This document shows positions 1-5,729 of a stretch of DNA of 16,075 bases, in pieces; within the stretch, counting starts at the first letter, position 1, and each line of letters begins with the position of its first letter. The notes beneath the pieces were generated by a model. The model saw nothing but the letters and a program-made list of their open reading frames with translations. It did no database searches and had not been told where the DNA came from. The DNA comes from Actinomycetota bacterium. Lineage in GTDB: Bacteria; Actinomycetota; Thermoleophilia; Gaiellales; Gaiellaceae. The position numbers and the translations under genes were made by a program. The stretch is taken from the NCBI GenBank assembly GCA_013817555.1, contig JACDCN010000017.1:1-16075 (forward strand), given 5' to 3'.

Positions 1-249
1 CGGCTCGCCGAGCGGAGGATCGAGCTCGAGCTGACCGATTCCGCGAGGGAGCTGATCGCGGAGGCGGGTTGGGATCCCGCCTACGGTGCTCGCCCACTCA
101 AGCGCGCGATCCAGCGCATGCTGGAGAATCCGCTGGCGCTCGAGCTGCTCGAGGGGCGCTTCGCCGAGGGCGACACGGTGCGCGCCGATGTACGAGGCGA
201 TGAGCTGGTCTTCGAGCGCGCCGAGGTCGGCACGCCGGCCGCGATGTAG
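1..249 (+). CDS. clpB: ClpB disaggregase, C-terminal fragment (5' end outside window)
   Basis: The window opens in frame 1 inside a gene that ends at TAG 247-249, leaving 82 residues. The fragment reads as the C-terminal small domain of the second AAA+ module of ClpB. It contains the family hallmark [17 protein letters not shown], then a helix with [12 protein letters not shown] and a closing strand like EGDTVRADV and ELVFER. ClpB is a cytosolic hexameric ATPase that works with DnaK to pull apart protein aggregates. The ATPase motifs, the coiled-coil M domain and the start lie upstream and cannot be seen. ClpA/ClpC relatives share the GARPL(K/R)R motif, but the [16 protein letters not shown] ending favours ClpB. 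No clear terminator follows: the next gene's putative -10 hexamer lies 22 bases after the stop. Confidence 0.9.
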   Translation, partial: RLAERRIELELTDSARELIAEAGWDPAYGARPLKRAIQRMLENPLALELLEGRFAEGDTVRADVRGDELVFERAEVGTPAAM

Positions 250-270
250 CACTCCCGCATCCAACCGACG

Positions 271-276
271 TACGAT
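271..276 (+). promoter_or_regulatory. Putative -10 element (TACGAT) of the LuxR-type regulator gene
   Basis: TACGAT matches the actinobacterial TANNNT -10 pattern and ends nine bases before the ATG at 286. With usual spacing, transcription would start near 283 and leave a leader of about three bases. No convincing -35 hexamer is seen 16-18 bases upstream. Only a weak purine run (GGCGGG) precedes the ATG. Confidence 0.5.
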
Positions 277-285
277 CGGCGGGTC

Positions 286-3123
286 ATGCCGGGTGTCGTC
301 GGCCGGGAGGCCGAGCTCGCGTCCGTCCGTGACTTCGTCGCCACCGTTTCCGACGGAGCGGCTGCGCTCGTGCTGGAAGGCGATGCCGGTGCCGGGAAAA
401 CCACCCTCTGGAGTGCGGGCGTCGCGGAGGCTGAGGAGCAGGGACTTCGGGTTCTCCAGTCGCGTCCTGCGGAGAGCGAGACCGCGCTGTCGTTCTCGGG
501 AGTAGGCGACCTGCTCGACGGAGTGCTCGACGAGGCACTTGCTCCGTTGCCCGATCCGCAGCGCCGTGCATTGGCCCGTGCGCTCGTGCTCGAGGAGCAC
601 GAGGGGCCGGCTCCCGATGAGCGCGCCGTGGGAGTCGCCGTTCTCGGCGCGCTGCGTGCTCTTGCCGAGAACGGACCGCTTGTCATGGCCATCGACGACG
701 TGCAGTGGCTCGACGCCGCCTCCTCCTCGGCGCTCAGCTATGCGGCGAGGCGGCTGGGTGCCGAGCGGGTCGGCGTTCTCCTGGCTCGCCGCGCTCCACT
801 GGAGAGCGCTCTGCTCGCCGAGCTGCGGCGTTCGCTTCCCTCGGAACGCGTTACCAATGTCGAAGTTCGCCCCTTCGACATGGGTGCACTCCACCGCGTG
901 GTGCACGACCACCTGGGGGTCGCGCTTCCGCGCCCGGTTCTCGCCGAGGTGCACGAGGCGTCCGGCGGGAACCCGTTCTACGCCCTCGAGATCGTTCGAA
1001 CGCTGCAGCGGACGGGCATGTCTGTCGAGGCTGGGAAGCGCTTGCCCGTGCCGGAGTCGTTGCACGATCTCGTCCACGGACGACTACAGGCGCTCCCGGA
1101 GGAGAGTCGCCACTTCTTGCTCGGGGCGGCGGCTCTCTCGCATCCGCGTGTGGCGCTGGTCGAGGCAGCTACGGGAGTGTCCCGCGGCGCCGGCCTTTCG
1201 CCTGCGCTCGAGACGCGGATCGTCGAGCTCGAGGGAGATCGGATCCGATTCACCCACCCGTTGCTCGCGGCGGGCGCATACGAGACAGCGGATCCGCTTC
1301 GTCGGGCAGAGGTGCACGCGCGGCTGGCGGAACTGGTCGAGGATCCAGAGGCGAAGGGAAGACATCTGGCCGCCTCCGCCGAGCAACCGGACGAAGTCGT
1401 CGCTGCCGCCCTCGAGGACGCGGCGCGTCATGCCCGAGCTCGCGGCGCGCCGCGAGCAGCTGCTCTCCTGCTCGACCGGGCGCGCGAGCTGACGCCCGCT
1501 CGCAGCCCGCAGGACGTCCTCCGCCGAGGCGTTGACGCTGCCTACCTGCACTTCGAGTCTGGGGATTCGCCGCGGGCGGAGGCGCAGCTCCATGACGTGA
1601 TCGCAGAGCTGGCTCCCGGCCGGCAACGCGCGAGGGCGCTGATGCGGCTCGCCCGCGTGCGCTCCTACGAGGCGCAGTCCGAAGCTGTCGATCTGTTCCT
1701 TCAGGCCGTCGACGAAGCCGAGGGTGACCGGGAGATCCTCGCCGTTGCGCACGACGGCGTCGCGGCCTGCCTGTTCCGTCTGCGAGAAAGGCTCGAAGAT
1801 GCAGTCGAGCACGCGGAACTTGCGGGCCGATTGGCGCTCGAGCTCGGGGACGAGTCCCTCGCCGCGGAAGCGCTCGGCTCACAGCTCCTGGCCGAGACGA
1901 TCCTTGGCCGGGAAGCGGCGACCAAGACGGCCGGCCGGGCGCTCGCGCTTCAGGATGCCGCAAGGAATCGTCGCGTACTAGCGCAGCCGCTGTTCAGCGC
2001 GGCCGTGCACTGGTGGTGGACGGACTCCCTGGTACAGGCCCGAGACGCGTTTCTCGAGATGCTGCGACGCTCGGGCGAACTCGGCGACGAGAGCTCCCCT
2101 CCATACGTGCTCGTCCTACTCGGTCAGGTCGAGTGCGCACTCGGCAGGCTCGAGAGCGCTCTTACTCGAGCACGCGAGGGGCAGGAGATCGCCGAGCAGT
2201 CCGGACAGCACACCCTCGTCGCGTACCACCTCGCGCTCGAGAGCCTCGTCGCCGCTCAGAGCGGCCGAGCGGACCAGGCCCGAACCGCGGCTTTGCGCGC
2301 GCTCGAGCTCGTTCCTGAGACCGGAGGCCGTCCGGCGGAGCTCGTCGCGACCGGGGCACTTGGCCATCTCGAGCTCGCGCTCGGAGACCCGGGCGCGGCT
2401 GTCGCCCGGCTCGACCCGAGCGTCCGCTACGTTCGGCGGGAGAGCATGGCCGAGCCCGCTGCTCTCGGCTTCGTCGTCGACCACATCGAGGCGTTGGTCG
2501 AGCTCGGGCGGCGGGACGAGGCTACCGAGCTACTCGACTGGTACGAGGGGAACGCGCTCAGGCTCGAGCGTGCGTCGGCGCTCGCTACCTGCTTGCGCTG
2601 TCGCGGCCTACTCGCCGCACAGGCCGGAGAGGTCGACGCTCCGCTCGCCGCATACGCGGGCGCGCTCGAGTGGCACGCGCGGGTCGAGGTTCCGCTCGAC
2701 CGCGGCCGGACGCTCCTTGCGCTCGGCGTGGCTCAGCGGCGAGCGAAGCGGCGTCGCGAGGCGCGCGAGACGCTGGAGCAGGCGCTCGCCATCTTCGAGC
2801 AGATGGGCGCAGGTCTTTGGGTCGAACGCGCCAGCGCCGAGCTCCGTCGGATCAGCGGTCGCGCGGCCTCTTCCGGAGCGCTCACACCGGCCGAGGAGCG
2901 AGTGGCGGGTCTGGTCGCCGAGGGGAAGACGAATCGCGAGGTCGCGGCGGCGCTCTTCCTCTCCGAGCGCACGGTCGAAGGGCACCTGTCACACGTCTTC
3001 GGGAAGCTCGGTGTCCGGTCGCGCACGGAACTCGCCCGCGAGCTTGCATCGTCGAGCACTCAGGTGGTCGTCGAGTCAAACACGGGGGATTTCCCCGTTT
3101 CGGGCGCGCCCTCTGCCCCCTAG
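286..3123 (+). CDS. Giant LuxR-family transcriptional regulator with AAA/STAND ATPase and TPR-like repeats
   Basis: This 945-residue protein has the layout of the LAL/MalT-like regulators. An AAA-type NTPase begins at VVGRE (residues 4-8). Walker A is GDAGAGKT (32-39) and Walker B is VMAIDDVQWLD (133-143). GGNPFYALEIV is typical of the module after the ATPase core. A long alpha-helical, TPR-like region covers roughly 400-850. The C-terminus (about 866-925) is a LuxR helix-turn-helix with LTPAEERVAGLVAEGKTNRE and ERTVEGHLSHVFGKLGV. In this family the ATPase acts as a nucleotide-driven switch, the repeats sense a ligand or partner, and the HTH binds DNA in the cytosol. The inducer is not visible. 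The ATG at 286 is chosen because VGRE follows at once and a -10 hexamer sits just upstream. The next gene starts 51 bases after the stop and could be a target, which is inference. Confidence 0.9.
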   Translation: MPGVVGREAELASVRDFVATVSDGAAALVLEGDAGAGKTTLWSAGVAEAEEQGLRVLQSRPAESETALSFSGVGDLLDGVLDEALAPLPDPQRRALARALVLEEHEGPAPDERAVGVAVLGALRALAENGPLVMAIDDVQWLDAASSSALSYAARRLGAERVGVLLARRAPLESALLAELRRSLPSERVTNVEVRPFDMGALHRVVHDHLGVALPRPVLAEVHEASGGNPFYALEIVRTLQRTGMSVEAGKRLPVPESLHDLVHGRLQALPEESRHFLLGAAALSHPRVALVEAATGVSRGAGLSPALETRIVELEGDRIRFTHPLLAAGAYETADPLRRAEVHARLAELVEDPEAKGRHLAASAEQPDEVVAAALEDAARHARARGAPRAAALLLDRARELTPARSPQDVLRRGVDAAYLHFESGDSPRAEAQLHDVIAELAPGRQRARALMRLARVRSYEAQSEAVDLFLQAVDEAEGDREILAVAHDGVAACLFRLRERLEDAVEHAELAGRLALELGDESLAAEALGSQLLAETILGREAATKTAGRALALQDAARNRRVLAQPLFSAAVHWWWTDSLVQARDAFLEMLRRSGELGDESSPPYVLVLLGQVECALGRLESALTRAREGQEIAEQSGQHTLVAYHLALESLVAAQSGRADQARTAALRALELVPETGGRPAELVATGALGHLELALGDPGAAVARLDPSVRYVRRESMAEPAALGFVVDHIEALVELGRRDEATELLDWYEGNALRLERASALATCLRCRGLLAAQAGEVDAPLAAYAGALEWHARVEVPLDRGRTLLALGVAQRRAKRRREARETLEQALAIFEQMGAGLWVERASAELRRISGRAASSGALTPAEERVAGLVAEGKTNREVAAALFLSERTVEGHLSHVFGKLGVRSRTELARELASSSTQVVVESNTGDFPVSGAPSAP
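3082..3098 (+). other. Short perfect hairpin at the 3' end of the LuxR-type gene
   Basis: ACGGGG (3082-3087) and CCCCGT (3093-3098) form a perfect 6-bp stem around a GATTT loop, followed by TT at 3099-3100. It lies inside the coding sequence, 23 bases before the stop codon. It could weaken read-through or be a chance GC-rich palindrome. The T-tract is too short for a confident terminator call. Confidence 0.25.
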
Positions 3124-3133
3124 CCTCGAGACA

Positions 3134-3152
3134 GGTGACCAAGAGGGTCACC
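3134..3152 (+). promoter_or_regulatory. Perfect 7-bp inverted repeat, candidate operator or leader hairpin
   Basis: GGTGACC (3134-3140) and GGTCACC (3146-3152) are exact inverted repeats separated by AAGAG. The element sits between the LuxR-type gene and the small secreted-protein gene, eight bases before the strong ribosome binding site. A TAGCCT hexamer at 3121-3126 could be a -10, which would start the transcript at about the left edge of the repeat. It may therefore be an operator or a 5' hairpin near the ribosome site. No protein partner can be assigned. Confidence 0.4.
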
Positions 3153-3160
3153 AGGAGCAG

Positions 3161-3170
3161 AAGGAGGAGG
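3161..3170 (+). promoter_or_regulatory. Strong Shine-Dalgarno sequence of the small secreted protein gene
   Basis: AAGGAGGAGG lies four bases before the ATG at 3175, with overlapping AGGAGG cores. It fixes the start of the 140-residue protein. It stands out because most other transcription-unit-first genes here have no Shine-Dalgarno sequence. Confidence 0.8.
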
Positions 3171-3174
3171 AGCG

Positions 3175-3597
3175 ATGACCCCCAAGACTTCACTCGTCAC
3201 GGTTGTGGCAGTTGCCCTCGTCGCCGTCCCCGCGGCCTGGGGAAAGGGCCAGGCAATCACGGCACCTCCAGACGTCTTCGAGCGTGCCGTGGCAGCGCAG
3301 CACCGTTCGACGGCGATTGTCTCACCCGACGCAGTCGACCGCGCAGTGGCGGCAAGGCTCGCCTCGCAGTCGGCGTCGCAACCCAATCCTCGGGCCATGC
3401 TCGCGTCCGACTCGGTCCATAGCGCACTCGCCGCGAATGCGGCGACGCTCACGTCCCCCGACTCGGTCACCTCGAACGGCTCGGGCCGTGAGCTCGAGTG
3501 GCCGCAGATCGGCATCGGGTTCGGGGTGGGGATCCTGCTCGCACTCGGCCTCTTCCTGGCCATGCGCTACACGCGGATCCGCACGCTCGCGCACTGA
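3175..3597 (+). CDS. Small secreted, C-terminally membrane-anchored protein with degenerate PD-x-V-x-R-A-V-A-A repeats
   Basis: I do not recognise a named family for this 140-residue protein. Residues 1-23 look like a signal peptide: lysine 4, then a hydrophobic run LVTVVAVALVAVPAA. Residues about 112-129 (IGIGFGVGILLALGLFLA) form one membrane helix, followed by a basic tail MRYTRIRTLAH, so the middle should lie outside the cell. That outer part carries a recurring motif: PDVFERAVAA (32-41), PDAVDRAVAA (51-60), SDSVHSALAA (78-87) and a partial PDSVT (95-99). The remainder is Ala/Ser/Gln/Asn-rich and probably flexible. The start is set by AAGGAGGAGG. A wall-spanning stalk or surface peptide is possible, but no function can be given. 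Its position after the LuxR-type regulator suggests local control, which is inference. Confidence 0.75.
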   Translation: MTPKTSLVTVVAVALVAVPAAWGKGQAITAPPDVFERAVAAQHRSTAIVSPDAVDRAVAARLASQSASQPNPRAMLASDSVHSALAANAATLTSPDSVTSNGSGRELEWPQIGIGFGVGILLALGLFLAMRYTRIRTLAH

Positions 3598-3627
3598 CCG
3601 CCCATTGGGGATCACCCTCGACCCATC

Positions 3628-3657
3628 GCCGCGGCCGCCCGAAAGGGCGGTCGCGGC
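3628..3657 (+). terminator. Strong 13-bp hairpin with GAAA tetraloop, probable terminator
   Basis: The arms 3628-3640 and 3645-3657 pair over 13 bp with a single G-U wobble (3634/3651), closed by a GAAA loop at 3641-3644. It lies 30 bases after the stop of the small secreted-protein gene and just before the promoter of the next gene. There is no U-tract, as is common for hairpin terminators in high-GC actinobacteria. Confidence 0.65.
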
Positions 3658-3667
3658 ACTCCAGGGG

Positions 3668-3673
3668 TACGTT
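3668..3673 (+). promoter_or_regulatory. Putative -10 element (TACGTT) of the Ddn-like gene
   Basis: TACGTT fits TANNNT and ends eight bases before the ATG at 3682, predicting a leader of about two bases. No Shine-Dalgarno sequence is present in CACGAGCG before the ATG. The preceding hairpin terminator supports a new transcription unit here. Confidence 0.5.
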
Positions 3674-3681
3674 CACGAGCG

Positions 3682-4125
3682 ATGAGCAGGAAGCCCTACC
3701 GGCGGAGTTGGTGGCGCCGAGGGCTCAACGCCTTCGTCCGCCCGCTCGCGCGGCTGGGACTCACGGGGCCGCGCACGCACCTCCTGACGGTTCCTGGTCG
3801 CAAGACGGGCAAGCTCTGGTCGACGCCGGTGTCGATCGTCGAAGACGGCGGCGAGCGGTGGCTTGTCGCGCCGTATGGCGACCGGAACTGGGTGAAGAAC
3901 GCCCGCGCAGCGGGTTGGGTCGAGCTCCAGCGCGGGCGACGACGAGAACGTCTTGCCGTCGAGGAGCTGTCGCCCGAGAAGGCGATTCCCGTACTCCAGC
4001 GCTATTTCGAGCTCGGACGGGTGACGCGGTCGTTCTTCGACGTCGAGCTCGAATCGTCTGCCGAAGAGTGGCTCGCAGAGGCGTTCCGTCATCCCGTCTT
4101 TTGCTTGCGGCGAAAAGTCGCGTAA
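3682..4125 (+). CDS. Ddn-like deazaflavin (F420)-dependent nitroreductase family protein
   Basis: This 147-residue protein matches the small split-barrel nitroreductase family named after mycobacterial Ddn. The key motif is TVPGRKTGKLWSTPV near residues 36-50. It is followed by WLVAPYGDRNWVKNARAAGW, where family members bind the deazaflavin cofactor F420, and a short C-terminal helical part. Members use reduced F420 or another flavin to reduce quinones and nitro compounds, often near the membrane. The basic N-terminus (SRKPYRRSWWRRGLN) fits membrane or cofactor-phosphate contact. Length is normal for the family. The gene appears to have its own promoter and terminator upstream, and the next promoter overlaps its end. 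The natural substrate and strict F420 use cannot be read from sequence; some relatives bind FMN or heme. Confidence 0.82.
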   Translation: MSRKPYRRSWWRRGLNAFVRPLARLGLTGPRTHLLTVPGRKTGKLWSTPVSIVEDGGERWLVAPYGDRNWVKNARAAGWVELQRGRRRERLAVEELSPEKAIPVLQRYFELGRVTRSFFDVELESSAEEWLAEAFRHPVFCLRRKVA

Positions 4126-4128
4126 CCT
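4101..4128 (+). promoter_or_regulatory. Sigma70-type promoter for the nucleosidase-membrane-GYD-cyclase operon
   Basis: TTGCTT (4101-4106) and TAACCT (4123-4128) form a plausible -35/-10 pair with a 16-base spacer. Transcription would start near 4135, leaving a leader of about 36 bases that carries the GA-rich ribosome site at 4157-4166. The promoter overlaps the end of the preceding gene. Confidence 0.5.
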
Positions 4129-4170
4129 GAGCTGCGTCTGGGCCGTACCGGTCGTCGAGGGGGGAGTCTG

Positions 4171-4734
4171 ATGACGCTTTTGTTGGAGAACGACATCTTG
4201 TTGGTCGCAGCGACCGAGCTCGAGCTCTGCGGTCACCCGGGCCTCATTTGCGGCGTCGGCCCGGTCGAGGCAGCGGCGACGACGTCGAGAGAGCTCGCCG
4301 TCAGCCGTCCGCGGGCGGTGATCCACGTCGGAATGGGCGGAAGCAGAGGGCTGACACCGGGAACGGTTGTCGTGGGCTCGGAAGCGTTCTACTGCGATCT
4401 CGGTGCGGAGTTTCCGGTCGTCGATCGCATCCGAGCTGATTCCGCGCTCGTCGCCGAGGTTCAGGCTGCCGTCCCCGAGGCGGTCGTTCTCCCGATTGCC
4501 ACCAGCGCGTTCGTGACTGGCTCCAAGAGGACGACGGAGACGTTCCGAGTCGAGGGAATGGAGGGATTCGGGGTACTGCGCGCCTGCCAGCTCGCCGGCG
4601 TCCCGGGCGTCGAGGTGCGCGTGGTCTCGAACGACATCGGCGAAGGAAATCGCGCTCTGTGGATGATGCGGCGCGCGCTCGAGGTGCTCGACTCCATCCT
4701 TCCGCGCCTGCCCGGCGCGGTCGTGCACCGCTAG
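4171..4734 (+). CDS. Nucleoside phosphorylase-superfamily hydrolase, futalosine hydrolase (MqnB)-like
   Basis: This 187-residue protein has the PNP/MTA-SAH nucleosidase fold: strand ILLVAATELEL (9-19), GVGPVEAA (28-35), and HVGMGGSRGLTPG (52-64). A VEGMEGFGVLRAC motif (127-139; M130 and E131 would contact the ribose) is followed by VSNDIGEGNR (152-161). MTA/SAH nucleosidases have Ser-Asp at the base-binding step; here it is S153-N154, as in futalosine hydrolases. Futalosine hydrolase releases hypoxanthine from futalosine in the alternative menaquinone pathway. No other mqn gene lies in the window, so another purine nucleosidase role remains possible. Start: ATG 4171 with a GAGGGGGGAG ribosome site. 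It is the first gene of a run whose next member begins 10 bases after its stop. The protein is slightly shorter than typical MqnB (about 200-220 residues). Confidence 0.62.
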   Translation: MTLLLENDILLVAATELELCGHPGLICGVGPVEAAATTSRELAVSRPRAVIHVGMGGSRGLTPGTVVVGSEAFYCDLGAEFPVVDRIRADSALVAEVQAAVPEAVVLPIATSAFVTGSKRTTETFRVEGMEGFGVLRACQLAGVPGVEVRVVSNDIGEGNRALWMMRRALEVLDSILPRLPGAVVHR

Positions 4735-4744
4735 CGGGTCGCCG

Positions 4745-5512
4745 TTGCCGCGGGGAGCGACCTCCGGGCGCCGGGAGCTGCCTCCGCCGCTCCCGCCCGA
4801 TCAGCGGACGGTAGGTCAACTCGTCGGCGAGGCGATCCGTTTCTACGGCAAGAACCCTTGGCAGTCGCTCGCGATCGGCATCCCGGTTGCCGTGGTCAAC
4901 GCGGTCGTGTGGGGGGTGCCCGGCTCAGGGCAGATCGTCGCGGCCGCGGCCGGCGCGCTCCTGATCACGCTCAGCTATGTCGTCGCCTGCTCGCTCGTGA
5001 CAGAGACGCCGCTGCGAAGCCGGAACGCGGTCGTGGCGTACGCGATCGGGGTGCTGGTCTTCGTTCCTTTTCCGTTCCTCGCAGCGCTCTTCATTCTTCC
5101 AGGGCTGCTCTGGCTGTCCCTCTTCGGCCTTGCCGTGCCGGTCGCGCTGGTCGAGGGACTCGGTGTGCGCGCCGCTCTGGTGCGCGGTATTCGGCTGGCA
5201 CGGGCGGATCTCGTCCACGTGCTCGGGGGCCTGGCGACGCTGGCGCTCGTGGTCTTCCTCACACAGGCCTCGCTGTTCTTCGTCCTGCGCGAGTTCGCCG
5301 AGAATACGAGGATCGCGGCGGCGACGCTCGCCTCGATTGTCGTCTCCCCGCTCGTGTTCCTCGGAGCGGCGCTCCTCTACGTCGACCAGGACGCTCGGTT
5401 ACGCTCGCTCGGCAAGCGACGAGAGGAGCGACATGCCGACATATCTGATGCTCACCACGCTGACCGAAAAGGGAATCCAGACGCTCCACGCGAACCCCGA
5501 CCGTCTGCGTGA
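4745..5512 (+). CDS. Multi-pass membrane protein of unknown function
   Basis: This 255-residue protein begins with a hydrophilic segment containing TVGQLVGEAIRFYGKNPWQS, resembling the N-terminus of bacterial membrane proteins related to the glycerophosphodiesterase membrane domain. Hydrophobic stretches lie near residues 40-58, 62-85, 95-118, 120-140, 157-181 and 188-212, so about six membrane segments are likely. A charged cytosolic tail follows (213-255). No catalytic motif is visible. The start is taken as TTG 4745, 10 bases after the upstream stop; no ATG or GTG lies near and in frame, so the start is uncertain. Its last 80 bases overlap the GYD gene in another frame, and the tail encoded there is low-complexity and polar. 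It could be a transporter-like or scaffold protein; no function is assigned. Confidence 0.68.
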   Translation: MPRGATSGRRELPPPLPPDQRTVGQLVGEAIRFYGKNPWQSLAIGIPVAVVNAVVWGVPGSGQIVAAAAGALLITLSYVVACSLVTETPLRSRNAVVAYAIGVLVFVPFPFLAALFILPGLLWLSLFGLAVPVALVEGLGVRAALVRGIRLARADLVHVLGGLATLALVVFLTQASLFFVLREFAENTRIAAATLASIVVSPLVFLGAALLYVDQDARLRSLGKRREERHADISDAHHADRKGNPDAPREPRPSA

Positions 5513-5717
5513 GGTCAATCGCGACGTCGAGGAGATGGGGGCGAAGGTGCTCCACCAATGGGCCGCGCTCGGAACGTACGACTTCGTAAACATCGTCGAG
5601 GCGCCCGATGACGTGACCATCGCCAAGGTGTCCGTCGCGCTAGGAGCGCGGGGGAGCGCGAAGCTCGAGTCGCTGCCGCTCATCTCCGTGGACGAGCTCC
5701 TGAAGAGCCTCGAGTAG
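5433..5717 (+). CDS. GYD-domain protein
   Basis: This 94-residue protein has the GYD-family features: an N-terminal strand YLMLTTLTEKGIQ, a helix with REVNRDVEEMGAKV, the signature LGTYDFVNIVEAPDD (G-x-YD) and a final strand SLPLISVDELLKSL. The family forms small ferredoxin-like alpha/beta folds, probably oligomeric, with no established reaction. ATG 5433 is chosen because AGAGGAG (5422-5428) sits five bases upstream and family members start with MPTY-like sequence. A longer in-frame extension back to 5130 would run through the membrane-protein gene and is rejected. It overlaps that gene by 80 bases and is followed 12 bases later by the cyclase gene, so it lies in the middle of the operon. 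A role in signalling with the cyclase is only positional inference. Confidence 0.85.
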   Translation: MPTYLMLTTLTEKGIQTLHANPDRLREVNRDVEEMGAKVLHQWAALGTYDFVNIVEAPDDVTIAKVSVALGARGSAKLESLPLISVDELLKSLE

Positions 5718-5729
5718 AGGCGGCCGCGG

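Noticed and set aside
3120..3563. 147-codon minus-strand open frame opposite the small secreted-protein gene
   Set aside because: The plus-strand gene has a strong ribosome site, signal peptide and membrane helix; the antisense frame has none of these.
5130..5432. Upstream extension of the GYD gene
   Set aside because: It lies inside the membrane-protein gene in another frame, is Ser/Arg-rich, and a good ribosome site precedes ATG 5433.
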